This document shows positions 25,560 through 34,539 of a stretch of 64,000 nt of DNA, piece by piece. Origin of the DNA: Chryseobacterium endalhagicum (GTDB lineage: Bacteria > Bacteroidota > Bacteroidia > Flavobacteriales > Weeksellaceae); the NCBI RefSeq assembly GCF_016745235.1, contig NZ_JAELVM010000001.1, positions 881,856 through 945,855 on the forward strand, read 5' to 3'. Positions within the stretch are counted from its first letter, which is position 1, and every line of letters begins with the position of its first letter. The notes under the pieces were generated by a model. The model worked only from the letters and a program-made list of their open reading frames with translations, was not told the DNA's origin and searched no databases. Position numbers and translations under genes: made by a program.

Positions 25560-25603
25560 GATTACAGAAAATTCACCGTTATAAGTTTCAAAGTCTGCTT
25601 AAT

Positions 25604-26518
25604 ATGAAAATATCTTCATCCGTTCAGATTTCCTGCATAAATTTTACTAATTTTAGGAGAAAATCAAGCCAGGTGGGGCATCATACAGATTATTTTCCGG
25701 TTTTAGGCATTCAGGAGTTCAATGAAAACCAGCTTCAGGGCTGTCATTTGCTGTTTAATGAGCTGCATGGTGAACGTTCCATTGATGAACCTCATAAACA
25801 CGATTTTTTTATTATCAACCTTTTTGAACAGGGAAAAGGCAGCCATACCATCGATTTTATAGAATATGAAGTGGGAAATTTTCAGATTCATCTTGTTTTT
25901 CCGGATCAGGTCCATCAGTGGGTCATTGAAAAGGAAACAATAGGCTATCAGCTGATGATCAGCAGGGATTGGTTTGAGAGTTTTCTGCCGTCGCTGAGGT
26001 TTTCAGCTTCTTATTACCAGAATCATCCTGTAATTCATCTTTCTCAGGAAGCTTTTGAAACGTTCCGTCACGAATTTCAGTCCATTCAGAAAGAAGTGGG
26101 CGAAGAGCATGTATTCTGGGAAGTGGTTCAGAAGCGGAGTGAACTGATCGGGTTGCTGGTCAGCAAATCTGTGGAAGGTGCTTTTAAAGATTTTGAAATG
26201 TATCATTCCAATCCTATTATTTCTAAATTTCTACATCTTATTGACGAGCATTTCAGAACGGAAAGATCAGTTTCTTTTTACGCGGATAAGCTAAATATTT
26301 CTGCTAACTATTTAAATATTGTCTGCAGGAAAAACCTGAATGCTTCGGCGTCATCACTTATTCAGGACCGGATTCTGCTGGAAGCGAAACGTCTTTTGAA
26401 AGTCTCGGAAATGTCCGTAAAAGATATAGTGTACGATCTGGGTTTTTATGATCATGCAAGTTTTTCTAAATTTTTCAAAGCACAAACGGGAATGACTCCG
26501 TCTCAGTTCAAAGAATAA
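25604..26518 (+). CDS. AraC family transcriptional regulator
   Basis: A 304-residue regulator. The N-terminal ~190 residues include a cupin-like sensing segment (GERSIDEPHKHDFFIINLFE, then FPDQVHQWVIEKE). The C-terminal ~95 residues are the two-helix-turn-helix AraC DNA-binding domain: YADKLNISANYLNIVCRK and VKDIVYDLGFYDHASFSKFF, ending QTGMTPSQFKE. It lies between two amidohydrolase paralogs on the same strand and is the natural candidate to control one or both. The start at the ATG at 25604 gives a somewhat long N-terminus; a later start cannot be excluded. Confidence 0.88.
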   Translation: MKISSSVQISCINFTNFRRKSSQVGHHTDYFPVLGIQEFNENQLQGCHLLFNELHGERSIDEPHKHDFFIINLFEQGKGSHTIDFIEYEVGNFQIHLVFPDQVHQWVIEKETIGYQLMISRDWFESFLPSLRFSASYYQNHPVIHLSQEAFETFRHEFQSIQKEVGEEHVFWEVVQKRSELIGLLVSKSVEGAFKDFEMYHSNPIISKFLHLIDEHFRTERSVSFYADKLNISANYLNIVCRKNLNASASSLIQDRILLEAKRLLKVSEMSVKDIVYDLGFYDHASFSKFFKAQTGMTPSQFKE

Positions 26519-26570
26519 TTCATACAAGACATGGCATAATTGATACACTGCTTCTGAAACAAAAGCGGGG

Positions 26571-26578
26571 TAACTTTG
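26571..26578 (+). promoter_or_regulatory. Putative -7 box for the second amidohydrolase gene
   Basis: TAACTTTG matches TAnnTTTG, 19 bases before the ATG at 26598. It shows the gene probably has its own promoter rather than relying on readthrough from the AraC gene. Confidence 0.5.
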
Positions 26579-26597
26579 TTCTGTTAAAAGTAAAGTC

Positions 26598-27836
26598 ATG
26601 CAGTTTCCCTATCAATTAACCGCAAAAGGAAAATATTCACTCAAAAATGTCCGCCTTGAAACCGGATTTGAATACGATGAAGAAGAAGTGATCAGGACAA
26701 AAACCGGCCTGTTCAGTATTGACATCGAAGCTGGAAAGATTAAAGCCGTAAAAAAGAATGATCCTGCTTCAGATGCCCTGGATGCCAAAGGATTTCTGAT
26801 GCTTCCGGCCTTTAAAGATATGCATGTTCATCTGGACAAAACCCTGTACGGACTTCCATGGCAGGCACTTTCCCCGAAAAGAAGATCGGTAAAGGATATG
26901 ATCGCTTACGAACAGGAAATCATTCCCGAACTCTTAAAAACATCCGTGGAAAGGGCAGAGCAGCTCATCAGTCTGCTTCAGCATTACGGAACTTATTTTG
27001 CAAGAACGCACTTTAATATTGATCCTACTTCGGGATTGAAATCACTGGAACATCTTGAACAGGCATTGGAGAATAAAAAGGATTCTTTCAAAGCTGAACT
27101 TGTGGCTTTTCCGCAGCATGGATTGTATTATACAGATACTATTCCCTTGATGAGGGAAGCGGCACAGCTGAAAAGTGTAGGTTTCATCGGCGGGCTAGAT
27201 CCGTTCAGTATTGACGGAAGCATTGAAAAAGTACTTGACTTTACGGTACAATTAGCCTTAGACCATCAAAAAGGAATTGACATCCATCTTCATGAAACAG
27301 GAGATTCCGGGATGAAAACAATCAATTATCTGATCGATAAAGCCATTGAAAATCCCGAACTTCAGGGAAAGACATTTGTAAGTCATGCTTTTGCTTTAGC
27401 TCATCTTTCCCCAAAAGAAACGGAACAAATTTCTGAACGGCTTGCAGAAGGAAAAGTAGGAATTGCGTCATCAGTTCCTTTCAGGGGAACCATTATGCCG
27501 ATTCCGGTATTGAAAAAATACGGAGTGGATGTCCTGATCGGAAATGACAATGTTCAGGATTACTGGAGTACTTTCGGATCGGGAAATATGCTTCAAAAAG
27601 CGAATCTTATTGCTGAGCTTTACGGCTGCGAAACAGAATTTGAACTGTCGAGAACCCTTCAGTTTGCCACCCAACAGATTCTTCCGCTGGACGAAGAAGG
27701 AAAGCAGCAATGGCCCAAAGCAGGAGATGCAGCATCGATAGTACTTACTGACGCTTCCTGTTCAGCAGAAGCCGTTTCCAGAATCTCTGGGATAAAAGCC
27801 CTGATGAATGAGGGAACCCTTTTCTGGAGGCATTAA
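26598..27836 (+). CDS. Cytoplasmic amidohydrolase, paralog of 24092-25426
   Basis: A 412-residue amidohydrolase closely similar to the protein at 24092 but lacking its ~30-residue Tat-like leader, so probably cytoplasmic. Matching motifs: LKNVRLETGFEYDEEEV, DMHVHLDKTLYG, RTHFNIDPTSGLKSL, VAFPQHGLYYTD, GGLDPFSIDGSIEK, IDIHLHETGDSG, VSHAFALA and LIGNDN, all in the same order. The metal-binding His/Asp positions are kept, so both copies should be active. Deamination or hydrolysis of a cyclic amide or amine substrate is the family expectation. It is preceded by the AraC regulator. Confidence 0.85.
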   Translation: MQFPYQLTAKGKYSLKNVRLETGFEYDEEEVIRTKTGLFSIDIEAGKIKAVKKNDPASDALDAKGFLMLPAFKDMHVHLDKTLYGLPWQALSPKRRSVKDMIAYEQEIIPELLKTSVERAEQLISLLQHYGTYFARTHFNIDPTSGLKSLEHLEQALENKKDSFKAELVAFPQHGLYYTDTIPLMREAAQLKSVGFIGGLDPFSIDGSIEKVLDFTVQLALDHQKGIDIHLHETGDSGMKTINYLIDKAIENPELQGKTFVSHAFALAHLSPKETEQISERLAEGKVGIASSVPFRGTIMPIPVLKKYGVDVLIGNDNVQDYWSTFGSGNMLQKANLIAELYGCETEFELSRTLQFATQQILPLDEEGKQQWPKAGDAASIVLTDASCSAEAVSRISGIKALMNEGTLFWRH

Positions 27837-27973
27837 TTAAAATATATATTTTTTAATATACTTGTTTTTTGTGAATAAAGCCATTGGATTTTCCGGTGGC
27901 TTTTTCGGTGTAGTTTTGTCTGATTGACGATTTGTTCATATTTTGCATATGATAAAATAATAAATCTTAAAAT

Positions 27974-28453
27974 ATGCCTCAATATATAGATTCGTATTAT
28001 CTGGTAAATCAAAGAAGTTCCTGTCTCATTGAAAAATTTTTCCATGATTTTGCACCATCGCACAGAGAATTAGCTTGTGATTATCCTGTTCCTCAATATT
28101 CAGATGATACTGAAATAACTTTTTTTAACACTAAAGAACTGTTGAGCTATTTAGATCAGAATCCAACTATTGATTATATTATTTACTGGGAAAATCTGGA
28201 TAATACTTCAGAGCTTAAACAGATTACTTTACAATATACGGATGATGGAAAAATGATTTTTGGAGCCTCAATTTATGGAAATGAAGTGGATTCAAAAGAA
28301 AGCCTGTTAATGTTCTATAAAGTGAAAAGATATCTCAATGTTGATTACGCTTGCATAACCGGTGAAGAACCTCCTCCTGGCAATTCTGAAGAGTTTATCA
28401 GATTTTGTGAGCAGCGGTATGTACCCTTGAAGAATTTTGATATAAATTTATAA
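27974..28453 (+). CDS. Hypothetical acidic protein
   Basis: A 159-residue protein with no signal or membrane segment and no family I recognise. It is acidic and aromatic-rich (ELLSYLDQNPTIDYIIYWEN, then ITLQYTDDGKMIFGASIY), with an apparently single alpha/beta domain. Small acidic proteins of this look are often immunity proteins to contact toxins, but no toxin gene is next to it. It stands alone between the amidohydrolase gene and a converging beta-helix lipoprotein gene, with a shared hairpin terminator after it. Confidence 0.65.
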   Translation: MPQYIDSYYLVNQRSSCLIEKFFHDFAPSHRELACDYPVPQYSDDTEITFFNTKELLSYLDQNPTIDYIIYWENLDNTSELKQITLQYTDDGKMIFGASIYGNEVDSKESLLMFYKVKRYLNVDYACITGEEPPPGNSEEFIRFCEQRYVPLKNFDINL

Positions 28454-28534
28454 AAATAGAAAGGGAAAAAGATTTGTAAAAGGAAAGCAAAAAATATTGA
28501 CTGGAAATTTTAGCTGTCAATTTGATATGAAAAT

Positions 28535-28567
28535 AAAAAGCCATCAGAAAAAATCCTGATGGCTTTT
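28535..28567. terminator. Bidirectional terminator between convergent genes
   Basis: A 10-bp stem AAGCCATCAG with CTGATGGCTT and an 8-base loop, A-run on the left and T's on the right. It can serve the gene ending at 28453 and the minus-strand gene ending at 28595. Confidence 0.8.
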
Positions 28568-28594
28568 AAAATTTGATATGAAGAAACTAGTTAC

Positions 28595-29815
28595 TTATTG
28601 TAATCCTGCTAAAAGGTTTACTCCGTCTACTGTAGCCCAAGCTCCAGGAGTAAGAGATACTTTAGTAACAGTACCAGCATTGGTGAACGTTTTTCCACCA
28701 TTAGTTTGAGCATAACCCCAAACTCCCTGGTTGTCAGAATTTACATAGTTAATAGGCGATACTACTACTTTTCCTGGGGTAACCTGGCTTGTATTGGTTG
28801 CGTCATCCTGAATCAGTACAGCGTAAGCATTTTTACCACCTGTATTTTTGTATCCGCTTATATAAACATTAGAGAAAATACCTGTTCCTTGTCTTTTGAA
28901 CTGGATTGCTGAAATTTCTACTGAACCAGCAACTTCAGGATTTGTATTAGCATCTCTGATTAATGTGATGTTAGAAATCTTAGGAGCTGTGTTGTCTACG
29001 TTTGCAGAAGCTTCGATTTCCATTCCAAAGTTTCCTGTTGCAGTTTGGAAAGCATACCAGTTGGTATTATTCTGCCCGCTCCATGCATCCTGCCAGTCGA
29101 ATGAATCATCATAATTTCCGTAAGCAACAATATTTTTAGCACTTACTGTTCCTCCGAAGAATTCAAAACCGTCATCTGTTCCTTTGTAAGAAACAAGATT
29201 TTCAAGAGTGGTTCCTGCTCCTACAGAATAGAAAGTCATAGAATTGGTTTCAGAAGTACCGTCATTGATCTTTTTACCACCATATTCTACACGAACAAAT
29301 TTCATTGTTCCAGAATTATGGTTAGCATCATTACCTCCGTAATAAACGCTGTTTCCATCTTCAGAAAGAGCCTGAGCTAATCCGTTAACAGCTTTAATTG
29401 GTGCGTTACCATATAGTGTAATTCCTCCCCAATCTCCAGGCTGCTTATTGGTAGTAGTGAAAACAATAGGTTCACTTGCTGTTCCTACCGCATTTATTTT
29501 TCCATCCTGTAATATTACTAAACTACTGGATTTAGTTGTTACTGCATTAAAAACTGCACCTGGCTCAATGGTTATTGTTGCTCCGCCTGTTATCTTTACA
29601 ACCCCATCTAATATATATGTACCTTTTTTAATTAAAATATCTTTTGTGATTGTGCCAGAAAGTGTTCCACTACCGCTTAGTACACTTTCCGTAGTACCTG
29701 GAGTAGTTACTGTCCCACTACCATTATCTCCATCATTTATTTCGATTGAGCATGAAGATAATGTTAAACTCACTGCTAGAGTTAAGGATAATAAAGTTAA
29801 AAGATTCTTTTTCAT
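28595..29815 (-). CDS. Surface lipoprotein with parallel beta-helix character
   Basis: A 406-residue lipoprotein (signal ending LTLSSC). After a short acidic linker, the chain shows the repeat pattern of a right-handed beta-helix: GTYILDGVVKITGGATITIEPGAVF, with later short Gly/Asn-rich turns (DWGGITLYGNAP, KFVRVEYGGKK, NLVSYKGTDDGFEFFGG). The family is often seen as a partner downstream of a TonB-dependent receptor in Flavobacteriia. It is 28 bases after the receptor gene, so both should be co-transcribed. It may act as the surface ligand-capturing subunit; the ligand is unknown. Confidence 0.8.
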   Translation of the reverse strand: MKKNLLTLLSLTLAVSLTLSSCSIEINDGDNGSGTVTTPGTTESVLSGSGTLSGTITKDILIKKGTYILDGVVKITGGATITIEPGAVFNAVTTKSSSLVILQDGKINAVGTASEPIVFTTTNKQPGDWGGITLYGNAPIKAVNGLAQALSEDGNSVYYGGNDANHNSGTMKFVRVEYGGKKINDGTSETNSMTFYSVGAGTTLENLVSYKGTDDGFEFFGGTVSAKNIVAYGNYDDSFDWQDAWSGQNNTNWYAFQTATGNFGMEIEASANVDNTAPKISNITLIRDANTNPEVAGSVEISAIQFKRQGTGIFSNVYISGYKNTGGKNAYAVLIQDDATNTSQVTPGKVVVSPINYVNSDNQGVWGYAQTNGGKTFTNAGTVTKVSLTPGAWATVDGVNLLAGLQ

Positions 29816-29843
29816 TTTATACTAAGATTTAATTTTTACGAAT

Positions 29844-32450
29844 TTAGAAAGTGTAGCCAACTGTAAAGTTGAAGTTGACTCCGTTGAAATAATTGTTAAG
29901 TGCGTAGTTACCGTTTGTTTTAACAGGATAATAGCTGTTATCTCCCAATTCCACACGATATTTACTGTTAAGGATATTTTGAATTCCTAATTTGACATTC
30001 CAGTTTTTAGTGATTTGATTTTGATATACAAAATCTAACTGATGAAATGGTTTTTCATAGTAGTTATCTGTTCCTGAACCTCCTACAGCATAGATTTTTG
30101 ATCCTGAAACATTATAAACTACTGATAATGTACTGCTTAGGTTTTTAGAGTTTTTGTATTCATATTTCAGGTCTGCGTTGATTGTATATGGAGCAGCTCC
30201 CTGTAATCCTCTTTTATGAAGCTGATCATCTGTGAAGCCTGGAAGGTTGGGTCTTTCAGTCTTCAATTGCTCTTCACTTCTCTTTACATCAGTGTACATA
30301 AAGGTTGCATTGGCACCTAGTGTAAATTTATTTAATGACTCTGAAATTCTACCTAAACTTAAAATTCCTTCTAGCTCAACTCCCGCCAGCGTTGCTCTGT
30401 CTGCGTTATAAAAAGTAATTACAACACCACTTGCGTTTCCAGATGGAGCAATTGATTTTTCAATAGCATTGTCAATTCTCTTTGCAAAAAGGTTAACAGC
30501 AAACATTTCTTTGTTTGTAGGGAAGTATTCCCATTTCAAGTCAATATTATAATTTTCGCTGTTGCTGATGTTTTCATTTCCTCTAACTGTAGTATTATCA
30601 GGGTTGATATACTCAATAGGCATAGTTTCAATAAGAATAGGACGTGTAACAGTCTTGCTTACAGAAAATCTTAAATTGTTTTTATTATTTAATGCCTTTT
30701 TGATGGAAAGGGAAGGAAGGAAATAATTTTTATTATTCGTTAAATTAAGTCTGGTGGCATCCCCCGGTTTATTATAACGAATGATTCTCATATCGTTTTC
30801 AAATCTACCTCCAATTAAAATATCCCAGCTGTCATTTGGCTTATAGTCAAAATTAAGATATCCCGCATTGACAAACTGATATATATTTGATAGATAAGAA
30901 TAAGCATCGGAATCCTCTTTATAGAATAGTCTGTCATTATTGATAGAATTTTCTAAAGTAGACTGAATATTGTCTACATCAATATTAACAGGAGTGTTTA
31001 AGCCTTTTGGAGTACCAAATATAAATCGGTAAGAATTTTTTCTTACATCGGTAAATCCATTATATCCTACTGATAATTGCATTGGATAATCTTTTCTCTC
31101 ACCCTTGTCGCCCAATAGAACCGAATATTCTCCGAAAGCAGAAGCATAAAATCTACCGTCAACATCTAAGTACTGTCTTATCAGGTTGTTTCCTCCATAT
31201 GAAAACGCTGCATTTCTGAAATCCTGAGGATAAGTAAGTTCAAATATTTTTCTGTCAGGCTGGCTGTAATTATTCATTACGTAACTCCCTCCTGCTTTAA
31301 ATAAATGACGCTCTCCAAGTTTTTGAGAAGCTGTTAACTGCAGATTTAAAAATCTGGATACATCCTGCTGATTAGTTCTGAAAAAACGTTTGTCTTCAAC
31401 ACTGAAATTTTTAAAACCTGTAAAATCTTCAATAATATTTGCAGAATTCTGAAGATAGATAGCATTTAAGTTAATATTTGTACCCTTATTCTTATAGGCT
31501 GTTCCAAACAATACTGATGACTCAAGTTCATAAACATAGCTTTTCTTGTCTAGTAAATTACTGAGTTCTATAATTTGGCCATTATCTCTATATTGATTAT
31601 TAGCTCCCTCTCTGTATGAGAATTTTGAACCTTGATTCAAAGAGAAAAGGAATCCGATATTTCCTGTTTCACCTGCTTTTACCTTTTGCACAGTTGTGAA
31701 ACCAATACTTGTATTCGGAAGAGACTTAATATTGTCAACATTCCATGAATCTTTAAAAGAATTTAAGGATTCGCTTTTGTTAAAGTTATAAGTATTAGGC
31801 CTTGAATCTCTCACCTCATTCGGAAGTCTTCTGTCTCTGGAATTCAAACCTAAGTATCCATTAATACCCTGTGCCCCCTCAGACACTTTAAAATTATCCC
31901 TGAACGTACTCAAAGTATTCACGCCCACACTGAATTCCACCTTCGTAAAAGGCTTGTCGATTGTAAGTGTTTCAATATCAAACGTAGCACCGGCAAAATC
32001 TCCGTAAAGGTTAGAATTGAAGGTTTTATAGATATTCAGTTTTCCTACTACATCAGTCGGGAACTGCTTTAAAGCAATAATCTTCTGGAAAGGGTTGTTG
32101 GATGGTGAACCAAGACCGTTGATCAATAGATAATTGTATCGCTCTTCAAGTCCTCTTACAAAAAGTCCTCTTCCTTCTACTGTAGTGATCCCCGTTACTT
32201 TTGTAAGTCCTTGTTCCACGTTCGAGATCCCTTTTCTGGAAATCTCTTCAGCACTTACAGCCTGTTTTTGAATAACCGCTTTTTTTTGTTCTCCTAATAC
32301 CGCAGTTTCAGTTTTCTTGTTGCTGCTTCCCTGGATTACTACGCCATCAATTTTTTTCTCCTTTATGATCGTGTCCTGCTTCGTTTCTTGAGCGTAAAAC
32401 ATGGATCCGGATAAAAATACGACCGCAATGCTAAGTTTATTAATTTTCAT
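29844..32450 (-). CDS. TonB-dependent outer-membrane receptor
   Basis: An 868-residue receptor counted from the ATG at 32450, which starts a normal signal peptide (MKINKLSIAVVFLSGSMFYAQ); an upstream in-frame start at 32489 would add 13 residues. The usual N-terminal carboxypeptidase-like domain is missing. A plug follows (RKGISNVEQGLTKVTGIT, RGLFVRGLEERYNYLLINGL), then a ~650-residue 22-strand-type barrel ending in an aromatic strand (FNFTVGYTF). It imports a TonB-dependent substrate. The downstream beta-helix lipoprotein likely assists. The gene is divergent from a two-component regulator pair. Confidence 0.9.
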   Translation of the reverse strand: MKINKLSIAVVFLSGSMFYAQETKQDTIIKEKKIDGVVIQGSSNKKTETAVLGEQKKAVIQKQAVSAEEISRKGISNVEQGLTKVTGITTVEGRGLFVRGLEERYNYLLINGLGSPSNNPFQKIIALKQFPTDVVGKLNIYKTFNSNLYGDFAGATFDIETLTIDKPFTKVEFSVGVNTLSTFRDNFKVSEGAQGINGYLGLNSRDRRLPNEVRDSRPNTYNFNKSESLNSFKDSWNVDNIKSLPNTSIGFTTVQKVKAGETGNIGFLFSLNQGSKFSYREGANNQYRDNGQIIELSNLLDKKSYVYELESSVLFGTAYKNKGTNINLNAIYLQNSANIIEDFTGFKNFSVEDKRFFRTNQQDVSRFLNLQLTASQKLGERHLFKAGGSYVMNNYSQPDRKIFELTYPQDFRNAAFSYGGNNLIRQYLDVDGRFYASAFGEYSVLLGDKGERKDYPMQLSVGYNGFTDVRKNSYRFIFGTPKGLNTPVNIDVDNIQSTLENSINNDRLFYKEDSDAYSYLSNIYQFVNAGYLNFDYKPNDSWDILIGGRFENDMRIIRYNKPGDATRLNLTNNKNYFLPSLSIKKALNNKNNLRFSVSKTVTRPILIETMPIEYINPDNTTVRGNENISNSENYNIDLKWEYFPTNKEMFAVNLFAKRIDNAIEKSIAPSGNASGVVITFYNADRATLAGVELEGILSLGRISESLNKFTLGANATFMYTDVKRSEEQLKTERPNLPGFTDDQLHKRGLQGAAPYTINADLKYEYKNSKNLSSTLSVVYNVSGSKIYAVGGSGTDNYYEKPFHQLDFVYQNQITKNWNVKLGIQNILNSKYRVELGDNSYYPVKTNGNYALNNYFNGVNFNFTVGYTF

Positions 32451-32595
32451 TATCTTACTTACTTTGTTTACTAGATTCTTTCGGTGCAAAGGAATAAAAG
32501 TTTAACCGGGTAAGTGGTTTAGTGAATTTTAATTTTTCTTTAACTAAACATTAATAAAAGAAGATTATTGTTAACTTTATATGAACGATAATACA

Positions 32596-32630
32596 TTTGT
32601 TCATCTGTGCTTTAAAATTTATTAACTTTG
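32596..32630 (+). promoter_or_regulatory. Promoter of the response regulator gene
   Basis: A -33 TTTG (32596-32599) and -7 TAACTTTG (32623-32630) are 23 bases apart and match the Bacteroidota promoter pattern. The ATG follows 18 bases later. Confidence 0.65.
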
Positions 32631-32648
32631 ACTCAGTAAAAATTTAAA

Positions 32649-33326
32649 ATGAACCAAAAGAAAATACTCTTAATAGACGACGAACTGGATATTTTAGAGA
32701 TTCTGTCTTACAACCTGGAAAAAGAAGGCTACGATATTTATACAGCCACAAACGGTAACGAAGGTATAGATAAAGCCAAAGAAATCGTCCCTGATCTCAT
32801 CCTGTTAGATGTCATGATGCCTGAAAAAGACGGGATCGAAACATGCCAGGAACTTCGTAAAGTAAAAGAACTTCAGAAAACACTGATCGTTTTCCTTTCC
32901 GCAAGAAGCGAGGAATTCTCTCAGCTGGCAGGATTCCAGGCTGGAGCTAATGATTATATCGTGAAGCTCATCAAACCGAAAATCCTGATCTCTAAAGTAA
33001 ATGCTTTACTGCAGCTTACGTCACAGGTTTCAGACAACGCGAAGCTTATCGAGATTGGCGACCTGGTAATCGACAAAGACAATTTCAGAGTTTCAAAAAG
33101 CGGACAGCAGTTCCTTCTTCCTAAAAAAGAATTCGATTTGCTTTACCTTTTGGCTTCCAATACCGAAAAAGTATTCAAAAGAGAAGAAATTCTTGAAAAA
33201 GTATGGGGCAATGATGTAATTGTAGGAGAAAGAACCATTGACGTACACATCAGAAGATTAAGAGAAAAACTGGGAATCAATACCATCCAGACATTAAAGG
33301 GAATCGGTTATAAGCTTATTGTTTAA
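32649..33326 (+). CDS. OmpR/PhoB-type response regulator
   Basis: A 225-residue regulator. The receiver domain (residues ~4-120) has the acidic pair Asp10/Asp11, the phospho-acceptor Asp54 in LILLDVMMPEKDG, and Lys105 in DYIVKLIKP; here the proline that normally follows this lysine is Leu. The C-terminal winged helix (about 130-225) carries KEFDLLYLLASN, REEILEKVWG and RTIDVHIRRLREKLG. The histidine kinase gene begins 45 bases later and should be its partner. The receptor/lipoprotein genes diverge from it and are possible targets. Confidence 0.93.
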   Translation: MNQKKILLIDDELDILEILSYNLEKEGYDIYTATNGNEGIDKAKEIVPDLILLDVMMPEKDGIETCQELRKVKELQKTLIVFLSARSEEFSQLAGFQAGANDYIVKLIKPKILISKVNALLQLTSQVSDNAKLIEIGDLVIDKDNFRVSKSGQQFLLPKKEFDLLYLLASNTEKVFKREEILEKVWGNDVIVGERTIDVHIRRLREKLGINTIQTLKGIGYKLIV

Positions 33327-33371
33327 TAATTTAAATTCCTACCTTTACATAACCTATAAAAACTTGTAAAA

Positions 33372-34403
33372 TTGAAATTTTACAGACTTACACTCGTCGC
33401 CTCGTGTCTTCTGACACTGGTGATGTTTCTTTTAGTGATCATCTTCGATTCACTGAAGGATATCTATTACCAGACCCCATTCTTTAAAATCGGTCTTTTC
33501 ATCTGCCTGATCCTGATTTTTATGATCAATTATGTAGTTCTTGAGCTTCTCTTCAACTACTACGGAAAAAAACAGGTACGCGGCCTTTCACAGATGCTTC
33601 CGCAGGAAATTGTTCATAACAATAACGAAAATATTACCATCAGAGAACTGGGTGAAAGATTCTCGGATCTCAACCAGCAGCAGGTAACGGAAATCGATAT
33701 GATGAAAGAAATGGAAAGCTACCGTAAAGAATACATCGGAAACGTTTCCCATGAGCTTAAAACACCGTTGTTTTCCATTCAGGGATATGTGGAAACCCTC
33801 AGGGATGGCGGTGTCGATAATCTGACTATCCGCGATAAATATCTCGAAAGAATTGATAAATCTGTGGAAAGGCTTATTGCCATTGTTACCGATCTGGATA
33901 TGATCAACAGGCTGGAAGCAGGGGAGATCAGCATCAGCGCTTCAAAATTCGATGTTAATCTTTTAATTAAAGAAATTTTTGAACTTCTGGAATTTGAAGC
34001 CGAAAAACATAATACCACGCTTCAGATTCAGACCCTTCATCCGCAGATATTTGTAGATGCAGACAAACAGAAGATTTCCCAGGTTTTTATTAATTTAATT
34101 TCCAATGCCATTCATTATGCCAACCGTCAGGAAGCAAAAGTCGTGGTGAAAACCAGCGTTCTTAAAAATAAAGTGCTGATAGAGGTTATTGATAACGGAA
34201 TGGGAATAAAAACAGAGATTCTTCCAAGGATCTTTGAAAGGTTCTACCGCGTAGAAACCAGCAGAAGCAGAAGGGAAGGAGGTTCAGGCCTTGGGCTGGC
34301 CATTGTAAAGCACATCCTTGAAGCACACCATGAAAATATCACCGTAGAAAGTGTCTATCTCGAAGGAACCAAATTTAGCTTTATGCTTGAAAAAAGTAAA
34401 TAA
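33372..34403 (+). CDS. PhoR-like sensor histidine kinase
   Basis: A 343-residue kinase starting at TTG (33372), chosen because it directly precedes the first membrane helix. Two membrane segments (about residues 7-25 and 42-63) enclose only a ~15-residue periplasmic loop, so it cannot sense a ligand there on its own, as in PhoR. The HisKA domain has His127 in NVSHELKTPL; the ATPase domain shows INLISNAIHYA (N box), VIDNGMGI (G1) and GGSGLGLAIVKH (G2). It should phosphorylate the upstream regulator. There is no recognisable PAS domain between the membrane and HisKA. Confidence 0.92.
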   Translation: MKFYRLTLVASCLLTLVMFLLVIIFDSLKDIYYQTPFFKIGLFICLILIFMINYVVLELLFNYYGKKQVRGLSQMLPQEIVHNNNENITIRELGERFSDLNQQQVTEIDMMKEMESYRKEYIGNVSHELKTPLFSIQGYVETLRDGGVDNLTIRDKYLERIDKSVERLIAIVTDLDMINRLEAGEISISASKFDVNLLIKEIFELLEFEAEKHNTTLQIQTLHPQIFVDADKQKISQVFINLISNAIHYANRQEAKVVVKTSVLKNKVLIEVIDNGMGIKTEILPRIFERFYRVETSRSRREGGSGLGLAIVKHILEAHHENITVESVYLEGTKFSFMLEKSK

Positions 34404-34455
34404 TTTTGGTAAAATGTAAGAAAAAAAAATATTTTAAAAAATCGCTAAATATTTT

Positions 34456-34484
34456 TTTGTCACATGTCATTTATTATATATTTG
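34456..34484 (+). promoter_or_regulatory. Promoter of the pRiA4b-like gene
   Basis: TTTG (34456-34459) and TATATTTG (34477-34484) with a 17-base spacer fit the Flavobacteriia pattern. The leader to the ATG at 34540 is about 50 bases. Confidence 0.5.
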
Positions 34485-34539
34485 CAACAGAGATTTATCA
34501 TAATAATTAAGGGCAAAAAAAGTAATTTAAGAAACTGAT

